Shown here in pieces: positions 44,017 through 52,510 of a DNA stretch of 64,000 nt. The stretch is from the NCBI GenBank assembly GCA_947591315.1, contig CANQDD010000010.1, forward strand, positions 27,225 to 91,224, given 5' to 3'. Numbering within the stretch: position 1 is the stretch's first letter; each line of letters opens with the position of its first letter. Position numbers and translations under genes: made by a program. Origin of the DNA: an uncultured Clostridia bacterium (GTDB taxonomy: Bacteria > Bacillota > Clostridia > UBA1381). The notes under the pieces were generated by a model, which had not been told where the DNA came from, did not search any database, and worked only from the letters and a program-made list of their open reading frames with translations.

Positions 44017-44962
44017 GGAGGAAGCGATAGAACTCGCTCTCAAAGAACTTGGCGTATCACGTGAGGACGCTGAAATAGAAATTTTGGACGAAGGCTCGAA
44101 GGGCTTTCTCGGAATAGGCGCGAGAGACGCCCGCGTAAAGGTCACCGTTAAGGGCGCGGCGGAGGAAGCTGCCGTTGATGATTACGAGGAAGCGGCTCCC
44201 GCGGCGGTAAAGAATGAAGTAAAAAGAGAAGCCGTAAGAGAGACAAAGAGAGAGCCGAAGAGGAACAAGCCGACACGTGAGTCGCTCGGTTCACCCGACG
44301 CGGACGCGAAGAAATTCCTTGAGGATATGTTCGCGGCTATGGGTCTCGACGTTAAGGTAGACGCTGGCTTTGACGGCGAAACGGTGGACATTAAGCTTAC
44401 CGGCGATAACATGGGTATCGTAATAGGCAAGCGCGGCGACACGCTCGACAGTATCCAGTACCTCACCTCGCTCGTCGTAAATCAGCGCAGCGAGGAGTAT
44501 ATCAAGGTTTCGATAGATACCGAAAACTACCGTGAAAAGCGCACCGACGCGCTTCTGGCGCTGTCGAACCGCCTTGCGGCGAAGGTTGCGCGCACGGGTA
44601 AGAAGTTCACGTTAGAGCCGATGAACCCGTACGAGAGACGCGTTATCCATGCCAATCTTCAGGACAATCCTGACGTAACGACGTTCTCCGTCGGTCAGGA
44701 GCCTTACAGAAAGGTAGTTATCGCGCCGAAGAACTCAAAGCCGTACAAGAAGGACGGCTACAAAAAGAGAGGAAACAGACGCAGACCGCAGCATCACGAC
44801 AAGCCGGTCGCGGAAAAGACGGGCGAGAGCTACATCACGACGTATGACAAGCCCGCCGAACACCTCACATACAAGGCTGACTTCAAGCCGCCCGCTCATA
44901 AGGCTGAATTTAAGAATATCGACGAATATTTCGAGGCCCACAGCGGCGACGATACAATTTAA
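43964..44962 (+). CDS. jag: RNA-binding protein Jag/KhpB
   Basis: This 332-residue protein has the three Jag parts: Jag-N (KEEAIELALKELGVSREDAE, then EGSKGFLGIG), a KH domain (MGIVIGKRGDTLDSIQYLTS) and an R3H domain (NPYERRVIHANLQ). A linker rich in Lys/Arg/Glu (about residues 75-105) and a long basic C-terminal tail are extra. The start is TTG 43964, with GGGGAGG at ideal distance, inside the end of yidC. KhpB binds RNA with KhpA and affects division and wall synthesis. Confidence 0.9.
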   Translation: MSPFLRKNSSTEKSARNKEEAIELALKELGVSREDAEIEILDEGSKGFLGIGARDARVKVTVKGAAEEAAVDDYEEAAPAAVKNEVKREAVRETKREPKRNKPTRESLGSPDADAKKFLEDMFAAMGLDVKVDAGFDGETVDIKLTGDNMGIVIGKRGDTLDSIQYLTSLVVNQRSEEYIKVSIDTENYREKRTDALLALSNRLAAKVARTGKKFTLEPMNPYERRVIHANLQDNPDVTTFSVGQEPYRKVVIAPKNSKPYKKDGYKKRGNRRRPQHHDKPVAEKTGESYITTYDKPAEHLTYKADFKPPAHKAEFKNIDEYFEAHSGDDTI

Positions 44963-44975
44963 AAATTAAAAAAGA

Positions 44976-45008
44976 AAAAATATCCGCCCGAATCGGGCGG
45001 ATATTTTT
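44976..45008. terminator. Bidirectional terminator between jag and the minus-strand operon
   Basis: ATATCCGCCCGA and TCGGGCGGATAT form a near-perfect hairpin, with A-rich sequence on the left and T-rich on the right, so it can serve both converging transcripts. Confidence 0.9.
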
Positions 45009-45011
45009 ATA

Positions 45012-45521
45012 TCAGCACACATTTGTTTTACTGTAATTCGGCGCGTTTGCCTTCAGAATCAGCGCGAGCCTGTCCGCGCCGTTGTCGGACACCTCGCTTT
45101 TAATAACGATGCTCACACTGTCCTCGGCGTGAAAGATGAAAATGTACTTTTTACCCTCCACGACCTCCTGCAGATCCGCGTACTTGTAATCCGTTTCCTC
45201 ACCGTTCGTCTTTTCGATAACGTGAGTGTCGAAAAAGCGGAAGCGCGTCGTCTGCCGCGACTTGCTCGCGCGCTTGCTCGGACGGCGGTACGCGAGCCTC
45301 GGGTAAATAAACATCACGATTGCGATCCACAGCGCGATAAGTATCCACACCATGCCGAACTTCATAACGTAAAAGTACGCCGTCAGCGCGAACGCCGCTG
45401 CCGCGATACACGTTGATATAATATTAAAGGTGCGGTAGTGCTTTTTGAAATAAAACCTGTAAAAATCCTTGTAAATCTGCGGGTTCATTTCCGTTACCGC
45501 TTTGTATAACGCCTTTTCCAT
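45012..45521 (-). CDS. YcxB-like membrane protein
   Basis: This 169-residue protein has two central membrane helices (about residues 33-52 and 57-75) and a C-terminal soluble domain with RFRFFDTHVIEKTNGEETDYKYADLQEV, which resembles the YcxB-like family. The function of that family is unknown. ATG 45521 follows GAGGGGG; a GTG one codon earlier is possible. It is the last gene of the minus-strand operon. Confidence 0.6.
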   Translation of the reverse strand: MEKALYKAVTEMNPQIYKDFYRFYFKKHYRTFNIISTCIAAAAFALTAYFYVMKFGMVWILIALWIAIVMFIYPRLAYRRPSKRASKSRQTTRFRFFDTHVIEKTNGEETDYKYADLQEVVEGKKYIFIFHAEDSVSIVIKSEVSDNGADRLALILKANAPNYSKTNVC

Positions 45522-45534
45522 CACTCACGCCCCC

Positions 45535-45969
45535 TCAATCCATTTTAAATACGCGCTTTATATACGCGCCTATGAGTATGCCGATAAACGAAAACAGCAC
45601 ATACACAAGCCCGAACGCGAACAGCATATGCAGCGCCTGGCTCGGCATATACTCAACGTAGAACACGATTGAAAGAATTGCTATCACGCTGATAAAGAAC
45701 GGCAGCTTGAAGTTAAAGCCCTTCTTTATGCCGTACAGGAACGCTATGACCGCGAGCAGAGAGCTGTTGAAGTAGATTGCAAACTGCGTGTAAAGGCTCA
45801 TAAGGTTCTGCTTCATTGCGAACGTCAGCCCGACAAACACAAGCGGAACGATATGGAATATAATCAGCGTCGCCAGAATGTACGCCTTTGAATCGTACGT
45901 GTTGAACTCGGCGCGCGGCAGCGCTTCCTTGCGCGCCGGAAGCGTCTTTCTTCTGTTTTTCTTGCTCAT
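45535..45969 (-). CDS. Four-helix membrane protein of unknown function
   Basis: This 144-residue protein has a basic N-terminus ([15 protein letters not shown]) and four hydrophobic segments at about residues 30-50, 62-80, 88-106 and 112-134. I do not recognise a family. Its start overlaps the hisF stop by four bases, so it is translated with the histidine genes. Confidence 0.55.
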   Translation of the reverse strand: MSKKNRRKTLPARKEALPRAEFNTYDSKAYILATLIIFHIVPLVFVGLTFAMKQNLMSLYTQFAIYFNSSLLAVIAFLYGIKKGFNFKLPFFISVIAILSIVFYVEYMPSQALHMLFAFGLVYVLFSFIGILIGAYIKRVFKMD

Positions 45970-46724
45970 AATCTCACACTCTCCCCGTTATCCCTTAAAT
46001 ATTTTTTCAAATCCGATATTTCAATCTCGCGGAAATGGAACAAGCTCGCCGCCAGTACCGCGTCCGCCTTGCCCTCGCGCAGCACGTCGAGGAAATGCTC
46101 CATTTTTCCCGCGCCGCCCGACGCTATGACGGGGATTTTCGCGTTTTCGCTCACAGCTCGCGTAAGCTCCACGTCGTAACCCGCCTTCGTGCCGTCGCAG
46201 TCCATGCTCGTCAGAAGTATCTCGCCCGCGCCGAGCTCCTCCGCGCGCTTCGCCCACCAAAGAGCGTCTATGCCGGTGTTTACGCGTCCGCCGTTGAGAT
46301 ACGCGTCCCAGCCGCCTTTACCGTTCCTTTTCGCGTCGATCGCGCACACGATGCACTGACTGCCGAACCGCTCCGCCGCCTCGCTTATAAGCTCCGGACG
46401 CTTGAGCGCCGAGCTGTTTACCGATACCTTGTCCGCTCCGGCGTTGAGTATTTTGCGGAAATCCTCTACCGTCCGTATACCGCCGCCGACCGTGAACGGG
46501 ATAAACACCTCCCGCGCCACCGCTCGAACCATATCCTCAACCGTGTCCCTCGCGTCGGACGACGCGGTTATATCGAGGAACACAAGCTCGTCTGCTCCGG
46601 CTTTGTTGTACACCTTCGCGCACTCCACAGGGTCGCCCGCGTCCGTCAGATTTACGAAATTAACTCCCTTTACCACCCTGCCGTTCTTAACGTCGAGACA
46701 GGGGATTATTCTTTTAGCGTACAT
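45966..46724 (-). CDS. hisF: Imidazole glycerol phosphate synthase, cyclase subunit
   Basis: This 252-residue TIM barrel makes imidazole glycerol phosphate and AICAR from PRFAR and ammonia. [19 protein letters not shown] with catalytic D11, [17 protein letters not shown] and [18 protein letters not shown] with D130 are diagnostic. It follows hisH by nine bases. Its product AICAR feeds the transformylase encoded near 4.2 kb. Confidence 0.96.
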   Translation of the reverse strand: MYAKRIIPCLDVKNGRVVKGVNFVNLTDAGDPVECAKVYNKAGADELVFLDITASSDARDTVEDMVRAVAREVFIPFTVGGGIRTVEDFRKILNAGADKVSVNSSALKRPELISEAAERFGSQCIVCAIDAKRNGKGGWDAYLNGGRVNTGIDALWWAKRAEELGAGEILLTSMDCDGTKAGYDVELTRAVSENAKIPVIASGGAGKMEHFLDVLREGKADAVLAASLFHFREIEISDLKKYLRDNGESVRL

Positions 46725-46733
46725 ATTTACTCC

Positions 46734-47336
46734 TTACAGGCTCACAAAATTCTTCAAAATCGTCATGCCGATGTCGCCGCTCTTTTCGGGGTGGAACTGC
46801 GCCGCGAACACGTTATCCTTTTCGACCGCGATCGCGAGACGCGCGCCGTACTCCGTGTACGCGCTCACAATTTCCTTATCCTCCGGCTTAATGTAATACG
46901 AATGCACAAAGTAAACGTACGGCTCATCGCCTATGCCTTTAAGTATGCGGCTGTCCTTTACCACGTCAATACTGTTCCAGCCCATGTGCGGAATTTTAAG
47001 ACCGGTGTCGGGGATTTTGACGATTTTACCCTTGAAAACGCCGAGCCCGTTCGCTCCGGCGCTTTCCTCACTTTCCTCGAAAAGCATATGCAGTCCGAGA
47101 CATATTCCGAGAAACGGCTTACCGTCCGCTATCGCGCGCTTTACCGGCTCCGTGAGCGCGCTTTCGTTAAGCCTTGCCATAGCGTCGCCGAACGCGCCCA
47201 CGCCCGGCAGTATTACCTTGTCCGCGTCCGCGATAACGTCCGCGCTGCTCGTGACAACGCTTTCCGCGCCTATAAAATCGAGCGCGTTTTTGACGCTGTG
47301 CAGATTACCAGCGCCGTAGTCAACTATTGCTATCAT
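46734..47336 (-). CDS. hisH: Imidazole glycerol phosphate synthase, glutaminase subunit
   Basis: This 200-residue class I glutamine amidotransferase supplies ammonia to HisF. AIVDYGAGNLHSVKNAL opens it; PFLGICLGLHMLFEESEE holds the nucleophilic cysteine, and QFHPEKSGDIG the histidine and glutamate. Its start lies inside the end of the preceding ThyX-like gene. The other his genes are not in the window. Confidence 0.95.
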   Translation of the reverse strand: MIAIVDYGAGNLHSVKNALDFIGAESVVTSSADVIADADKVILPGVGAFGDAMARLNESALTEPVKRAIADGKPFLGICLGLHMLFEESEESAGANGLGVFKGKIVKIPDTGLKIPHMGWNSIDVVKDSRILKGIGDEPYVYFVHSYYIKPEDKEIVSAYTEYGARLAIAVEKDNVFAAQFHPEKSGDIGMTILKNFVSL

Positions 47337-47988
47337 TCTGTTCTACCTCGTCTATGAATATAAGCTCCTGCGCGTACGGGAGTGACCGCGCCCAGTCTAT
47401 GAACGCTTTTGACCACTCCGTCAGCTTGTGGAAACGCCGCTGTCCCTTCGAGCACATCGCGAGCAGGTTTTCATACGACATCGTGACCGTCCGCGTCTGC
47501 TGCCACGACGACGGCAGCCAGCGTATAAGCTCCTTCCAGTACGCTTTTTCCTTCGTTTCAAGATACTTTACGCGCATACTTTCCAAAAATTCGATATGCC
47601 TGTCTATAACGTCGCCGAGCCTTACGCCGCCGTAATCGAGGTCAGGCGCGTAATCGTCAATTTCAAAGCATTCGCGCGTTATCGGCGTGGACGAGAGCTT
47701 GTGCATCGTGGACGTGCTGTTCGCGACAGTGCCGACCTTGTACGTGTCAAACTCCTTCCACCAGTACAGTGGGCCCGTTATATCGACCGACACGAAAATC
47801 TGGCGCATGAATTTACGGTGTTCGCTGCCCGACCGTATGAGCCGCTGCGCGAGACCCAAATCGTTTCCACCTATCACGACGCGCCCGTTTGCCTCAACCG
47901 TGTCGTTCTTTTTCCACGATTCGAGCGGGTTCCTCATGCCGCGCATCGCCCGCGCGAAGCCGTAGACCTCGGTATTCTCAAACTTCAT
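47320..47988 (-). CDS. Conserved protein, possibly ThyX-like
   Basis: This 222-residue protein contains SEHRKFMRQIFVSVDITGPL followed by YWWKEFDTYKVGTVANSTST, a pattern I associate with proteins of clostridia and their phages that are sometimes linked to flavin-dependent thymidylate synthase. The canonical ThyX RHRxxSxxxxS motif is not present, so activity is doubtful. It overlaps the ABC-F gene by 11 bases and hisH by 17, so it is tightly coupled to both. The call is tentative. Confidence 0.45.
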   Translation of the reverse strand: MKFENTEVYGFARAMRGMRNPLESWKKNDTVEANGRVVIGGNDLGLAQRLIRSGSEHRKFMRQIFVSVDITGPLYWWKEFDTYKVGTVANSTSTMHKLSSTPITRECFEIDDYAPDLDYGGVRLGDVIDRHIEFLESMRVKYLETKEKAYWKELIRWLPSSWQQTRTVTMSYENLLAMCSKGQRRFHKLTEWSKAFIDWARSLPYAQELIFIDEVEQNDSNS

Positions 47989-49597
47989 TTTGCTTCTCCC
48001 TCATCATTTCAATATACTCGTCAAACGTGCACATTCTGTCAACGATCGTACCGTCCGCTTTAATGTCGATTATCCTGTTCGCGACGGTGTTCACAAACTC
48101 ATGGTCGTGCGACGCGAATATGACGTTGCCCTTGAACGCCTTAAGACCGTTGTTCACAGCCGTTATCGACTCCAGATCGAGGTGGTTCGTCGGCTGGTCG
48201 AGGATAAGCACGTTCGAGCCGTACAGCATCATGCGCGACAGCATACATCTCACCTTTTCGCCGCCCGACAGCACATTTACGGGCTTAAACACGTCGTCGC
48301 CGGAAAATAACATTCTGCCGAGAAATCCGCGTATATAGCTCTCGTTCTGCGTTTCAAAGCCCTCCGCGCTGTACTGGCGCAGCCAGTCTACGAGGTTGAG
48401 CATGCAGCCGTCGAAATATTTCGAGTTGTCCTTCGGGAAATAGCTCTGCGACGTGCTCACGCCCCACTTGACCGTTCCCGCGTCCGGCTCCTCCTCACCG
48501 GCGAGTATTTGCAGAAGCGCGGTTACGGCAAGCTCGTTCTCACCGATTACCGCTATCTTGTCGTCGTGGTTCATCGTAAACGAAACGTCCTTCAAAAGCG
48601 TCTCGCCGTTTACTGTCTTTGACACGTCGCTCACCGTGAGCAAATCGCGTCCGGCTTCTCTGTCCATATCGAAGCCGACGAACGGATAACGACGCGACGA
48701 CGCGGGCATTTCCTCAACGGTCAGCTTGTCGAGCATCTTTTTACGGCTCGTCGCCTGCTTTGACTTTGACTTGTTCGCCGAGAAACGCTGTATGAAGCTC
48801 TGCAGCTCCTTTATTTTTTCCTCCGCCTTCTTGTTCTGCTGCTTTATGAGCGCCTGAACCATCTGGCTCGACTCGTACCAGAACTCGTAGTTTCCGACGT
48901 ACATCTTTACCTTTGAGTAATCTATATCGACTATGTGCGTGCATACGACGTTAAGAAAATATCTGTCGTGCGACACGACGATAACAGTGCCCTCGTAGTC
49001 GAGCAGAAAGTTTTCGAGCCACTCTATCGCCTGTAAATCGAGACCGTTCGTAGGCTCGTCCATGAGAAGTATGTCGGGGTTACCGAAAAGCGCCTGCGCG
49101 AGCAGCGCCTTGACCTTTTCGTTACCGTCAAGCTCCGCCATCGTTTTGTAAAGCGTGCTTTCGTCGAGACCGAGCCCCTGCAACAGCTTTGACGCGTTCG
49201 ACTCCGCCTCCCAGCCGTCCATTTCGGCAAATTCCGCTTCGAGGTCGGCGGCTCTTAAGCCGTCCTCGTCGGAGAAATCCTCCTTCATATACAGAGCGTC
49301 CTTCTCCTTCATTATATCGTACAGCTTTTTGTCGCCCATTATGATTGTGTCGAGAACAGTGTATTCATCGAACGCGAAATGATCCTGCTTCAGCACCGAC
49401 ATGCGGCAGTTGGGATCTATCGTCACCTCGCCCGTTGTCGAGTCAAGCTCGCCCGACAGGATTTTAAGGAAGGTCGATTTGCCCGCGCCGTTCGCGCCGA
49501 TTACGCCGTAGCAGTTGCCCGGCGTGAATTTGAGGTTTACGTCCGAAAAAAGGTTCTGCCCGCTGAAGTTCAGGCTCAGATTTGTTACGTTTATCAT
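47978..49597 (-). CDS. ABC-F family ATPase (YkpA/YbiT-like) with asymmetric sites
   Basis: This 539-residue soluble protein has two ABC domains joined by the ABC-F linker (about residues 255-300, rich in Lys/Glu/Ser). Domain 1 has an intact Walker A (GANGAGKST, near residue 35), Walker B DEPTNGLD and switch SHDRYF, but its signature is degenerate (ELDGNEKVK). Domain 2 has a good signature (LSGGEKVR) but its Walker A reads GENELAVTA, without the GKS/T, and Walker B reads DQPTNHLD, with Gln at the catalytic Glu. One composite site therefore looks active and the other not. ABC-F proteins act on the ribosome. There is no membrane segment. It is the first gene of the minus-strand operon. Confidence 0.88.
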   Translation of the reverse strand: MINVTNLSLNFSGQNLFSDVNLKFTPGNCYGVIGANGAGKSTFLKILSGELDSTTGEVTIDPNCRMSVLKQDHFAFDEYTVLDTIIMGDKKLYDIMKEKDALYMKEDFSDEDGLRAADLEAEFAEMDGWEAESNASKLLQGLGLDESTLYKTMAELDGNEKVKALLAQALFGNPDILLMDEPTNGLDLQAIEWLENFLLDYEGTVIVVSHDRYFLNVVCTHIVDIDYSKVKMYVGNYEFWYESSQMVQALIKQQNKKAEEKIKELQSFIQRFSANKSKSKQATSRKKMLDKLTVEEMPASSRRYPFVGFDMDREAGRDLLTVSDVSKTVNGETLLKDVSFTMNHDDKIAVIGENELAVTALLQILAGEEEPDAGTVKWGVSTSQSYFPKDNSKYFDGCMLNLVDWLRQYSAEGFETQNESYIRGFLGRMLFSGDDVFKPVNVLSGGEKVRCMLSRMMLYGSNVLILDQPTNHLDLESITAVNNGLKAFKGNVIFASHDHEFVNTVANRIIDIKADGTIVDRMCTFDEYIEMMREKQNEV

Positions 49598-49616
49598 TTA
49601 TTTTCACCCGATTTAG

Positions 49617-49661
49617 TTGATTTTACCAATAAATTATACTATAATAATCATATAATTGCAA
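49617..49661. promoter_or_regulatory. Overlapping divergent promoters of cbiD and the ABC-F operon
   Basis: Plus strand: TTGATT (49617-49622) and TATAAT (49640-49645), 17-bp spacer. Minus strand: TTGCAA (49661-49656) and TATAAT (49638-49633), 17-bp spacer. The two share 22 bp or more of DNA, so they probably compete for polymerase. The leader before cbiD is too short for a cobalamin riboswitch. Confidence 0.7.
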
Positions 49662-49688
49662 GCAAAAAAACGACATACGGAGAATAAG

Positions 49689-50756
49689 ATGAAAAGCGGC
49701 AGATTTTTAAGGACAGGCTTTACCACCGGAAGCTGCGCCGCGGCTGCCGCGAAGGCGGCTGTGAGCGCGCTCGTGACGGGCGAAATACGTAAAAGCGTAA
49801 GCATACCGCTCCCGTCGGGCGGTAGAGCCGAAATAGAGATAACGGACGTGAAAATTACGGGAGATACCGCGTCCGCGTCGGTAATAAAGCGCAGCGGCGA
49901 CGATCCCGATGTTACGGACGGCATAATGATCTGCGCGTCTGTAAGGAAAACGGCGCGCGGCGTGACGGTTGACGGCGGCGAGGGCATAGGCAGGGTGACG
50001 CGCGAAGGTCTTGACCGCGCGATCGGCGAAGCCGCGATTAACAGTGTGCCGCGCCGAATGATACGCGAAGCGGCGCTTGAAGCTTTTGGCGGATACGACG
50101 GCGGCGTTGAGATTATCATTTCCGCGCCGCAGGGAAGGGAAATCGCGAAAAAGACCTTCAATCCGCGTCTCGGCATAGAGGGCGGCATTTCGATTCTCGG
50201 CACGAGCGGCATAGTCGAGCCGATGAGCGAAAAAGGACTTCTCGACACGGTTTTTCTGGAGCTTAAAATGCGCCGCGCCGAGGGACACGAAACGGCTGTG
50301 CTTGTTCCCGGTAATTACGGGGAGGAATTTGCGGCGCGTGAACTGCACATAAAAAACGCCGTTCAATGCTCGAATTACATCGGCGACGCGCTCGATTACG
50401 CGCAGGATCTCGGTTTTAAGAGCGTCCTGATTATCGCGCATATCGGCAAGCTCGTGAAGCTCGGCAGCGGCATTATGAACACACATTCGCGCTGCGCCGA
50501 CGGTCGTATGGAGACGCTCGCCTTGTGCGCCGCGCTCGCGGGGTATAAGGACTTTGCGAAAATACTTGACTGCGCGACGACGGACGAGGCTTACGAGTAC
50601 ATAAGGGACACTAAAACAATAGATATTTTAATGAGCAGGATAGACATGTATTTGAAACGCCGCACGGAGCTTAAAGCGGGAGCGGTGATGTTCTCGAACA
50701 GGTACGGCGTGATAGGCAAAACGAAGGACGCTGACGAAATTATAAAGGAGATATAA
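49689..50756 (+). CDS. cbiD: Cobalt-precorrin-5B C1-methyltransferase
   Basis: This 355-residue enzyme methylates C1 of the corrin ring in the anaerobic pathway. LRTGFTTGSCAAAAAKAA at the start and DAPIGREIAKKTFNPRLGIEGG-like SAPQGREIAKKTFNPRLG, then ILGTSGIVEPMSE are diagnostic. I chose ATG 49689 after CGGAGAA; a TTG further upstream lies in the promoter. It heads the cobalamin operon. One RDTK-type motif copy (core 50605) is near residue 305. Confidence 0.95.
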   Translation: MKSGRFLRTGFTTGSCAAAAAKAAVSALVTGEIRKSVSIPLPSGGRAEIEITDVKITGDTASASVIKRSGDDPDVTDGIMICASVRKTARGVTVDGGEGIGRVTREGLDRAIGEAAINSVPRRMIREAALEAFGGYDGGVEIIISAPQGREIAKKTFNPRLGIEGGISILGTSGIVEPMSEKGLLDTVFLELKMRRAEGHETAVLVPGNYGEEFAARELHIKNAVQCSNYIGDALDYAQDLGFKSVLIIAHIGKLVKLGSGIMNTHSRCADGRMETLALCAALAGYKDFAKILDCATTDEAYEYIRDTKTIDILMSRIDMYLKRRTELKAGAVMFSNRYGVIGKTKDADEIIKEI

Positions 50757-51509
50757 ATGGTACATTTTGTGGGAGCGGGCAGCGGCGCGCCCGACCTTAT
50801 AACGCTGCGCGGCAAGCGGCTTCTGGAGGAGGCGGACATAATAATATACGCCGGTTCGCTCGTGAACGCCGCGCTTCTCGAATACGCAAAAGGGGACACT
50901 AAAATATACGACAGCTCGCGCATGACGCTCGGCGAGGTCGTGGACGTTATGCGCCAAGGGGACACTAAAAATATAGTGCGGCTCCACACCGGCGACACCT
51001 CGATATACGGCGCGGTAAGGGAGCAGATGGGCGCGCTTGAAAAAATGGGCATAGAGTACGACGTATGCCCCGGCGTGTCGTCCTTCTGCGGCGCGGCTGC
51101 GGCTTTAAGGGCGGAGTACACGCTCCCCGGAGTGTCGCAGACGGTGATAATAACGCGCGCGGAGGGCAGAACGCCCGTGCCGGAGCGTGAAACGGTACGC
51201 TCTCTCGCACAGCACGGCGCGACAATGATAATTTTCCTGTCGGCAAACATGACGGAGAAGCTCCAAAGAGAACTGACCGCCGGCGGCTATCCGCCCGACA
51301 CGCCCGCCGCGATCGTGTACAAGGCTACGTGGGAGGACGAGAAGGTTATGCGCTGCACCGTGGGGACACTAAACGAAACGGCGAAGGCGAACAACATAAC
51401 GAAAACGGCTCTGATAACGGTCGGCAATTTTTTGAGCGATGATTACGAGCTGTCGAAGCTGTACGATGAAACCTTTCAAACCTCTTACAGAAAGGGCGTG
51501 GAAAAATGA
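50757..51509 (+). CDS. cbiF: Cobalt-precorrin-4 C11-methyltransferase
   Basis: This 250-residue protein is a SUMT-type tetrapyrrole methylase. VHFVGAGSGAPDLITLRGKRLLEEADIIIYAGSLV and VRLHTGDTSIYGAVREQM, CPGVSSFCGAAAAL, and TRAEGRTPVPE mark CbiF/CobM. It adds a methyl group at C11. It begins directly after the cbiD stop. Three motif copies are inside: GDTK near residues 46 and 68 and GTLN near 203. The second lies just before the SAM-site strand IVRLHTGD, where relatives have a shorter GK step, so it seems to add two residues. Confidence 0.95.
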   Translation: MVHFVGAGSGAPDLITLRGKRLLEEADIIIYAGSLVNAALLEYAKGDTKIYDSSRMTLGEVVDVMRQGDTKNIVRLHTGDTSIYGAVREQMGALEKMGIEYDVCPGVSSFCGAAAALRAEYTLPGVSQTVIITRAEGRTPVPERETVRSLAQHGATMIIFLSANMTEKLQRELTAGGYPPDTPAAIVYKATWEDEKVMRCTVGTLNETAKANNITKTALITVGNFLSDDYELSKLYDETFQTSYRKGVEK

Positions 51510-52510
51510 AAATTGCCGCGATAGCTTTCACGGAGCGCGGCGGCTGTATCGCGAAGCTCCTGAAAGATAAAATGAGCGCCGACGGCTTTATCATAAATAC
51601 CCGTCCGACCGACGGACTTAAGGCATTCACGAGCCTTGACGAGGTGACGCGTCTCGCGTGGGAAAAATACGACGCGCTTGTGTTCGTCGGAGCGTGCGGA
51701 ATAGCCGTGCGCGCAGTCGCGCCGTACATAAGGAACAAGGCGGAGGACAGAGCCGTGGTCGCGGTGGACGAGGCGGGACGATACGCCGTTTCACTGCTGT
51801 CGGGACACATCGGCGGCGCAAACGCGCTTGCAAGAGACGTTGCGCGTATCACGGGCGGCGAGGCCGTAATAACGACAGCCACGGACATAAACGGTAAATT
51901 CTCCGTTGACACGTTCGCTCTCTTAAACCACCTGCACATCGGGGACACTAAAATCATAAAAGAAATATCGTCGCGCGTGCTTCACGGAGAGCCGATCGGA
52001 CTTGTGTGCGACGCCCAAGCGAAAAACATCCCCGACATTTTCACCGACCGCGCCGAAGCCGGAATCTGCATAAGCGCGGAGGAGAAAAAGCCGTTTGATA
52101 TAACGCTTAACCTCTACCCGAAAACGACTGTGATAGGCATCGGCTGCCGACGCGGTGCGGAAAACATAGAGGAGAGCGCGCTCGAATTTCTAAGGCGGAA
52201 CAATATAAGCGTACACTCTCTTTGTGCCGCCGCTACGATCGACATTAAAAAGGACGAGCGCGGCATAAAGGGGCTTTGCGAAAAATACAGTCTGGAGCTT
52301 TTGACGTTCACGGCGGCGGAGCTTGGGGACACTAAAGGCAGCTTTACCGCGTCCGGCTTTGTAAAGGAAACGGTCGGCGTGGACAACGTGTGCGAGCGCG
52401 CCGTGTGCACCGCGGGCGCGGAGCTTACGTGCAAAAAGACTGTGATAAACGGCGTGACATTCGCGCTGGGGACACTAAAATCCACGGTCGATTTCGGAAG
52501 GGGACACTAA
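51506..52510 (+). CDS. cbiG: Cobalt-precorrin-5A hydrolase
   Basis: This 334-residue protein opens the ring lactone of cobalt-precorrin-5A and releases acetaldehyde. The N-terminal domain (MKIAAIAFTERGGCIAKLL, then ALVFVGACGIAVRAVAPYI and VSLLSGHIGGANALARDVARI) and the C-terminal CbiG/CobE domain (VIGIGCRRGAENIEE, then TASGFVKETVGVDNVCERAV) are both present. It overlaps cbiF by four bases. Four motif copies lie in it; the last (core 52501) supplies the TAA stop in the phase GGA-CAC-TAA. The C-terminal end GTLKSTVDFGRGH is thus partly motif-encoded. Confidence 0.93.
   Translation: MKIAAIAFTERGGCIAKLLKDKMSADGFIINTRPTDGLKAFTSLDEVTRLAWEKYDALVFVGACGIAVRAVAPYIRNKAEDRAVVAVDEAGRYAVSLLSGHIGGANALARDVARITGGEAVITTATDINGKFSVDTFALLNHLHIGDTKIIKEISSRVLHGEPIGLVCDAQAKNIPDIFTDRAEAGICISAEEKKPFDITLNLYPKTTVIGIGCRRGAENIEESALEFLRRNNISVHSLCAAATIDIKKDERGIKGLCEKYSLELLTFTAAELGDTKGSFTASGFVKETVGVDNVCERAVCTAGAELTCKKTVINGVTFALGTLKSTVDFGRGH

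Noticed and set aside
46035..47357. A 440-codon plus-strand frame opposite hisF and hisH
   Set aside because: hisF and hisH motifs are complete on the minus strand; the opposite frame has no recognisable motif and odd composition.
49598..49688. Cobalamin riboswitch upstream of cbiD
   Set aside because: The leader after the promoter is about 40 bases, and no B12-box sequence is visible.
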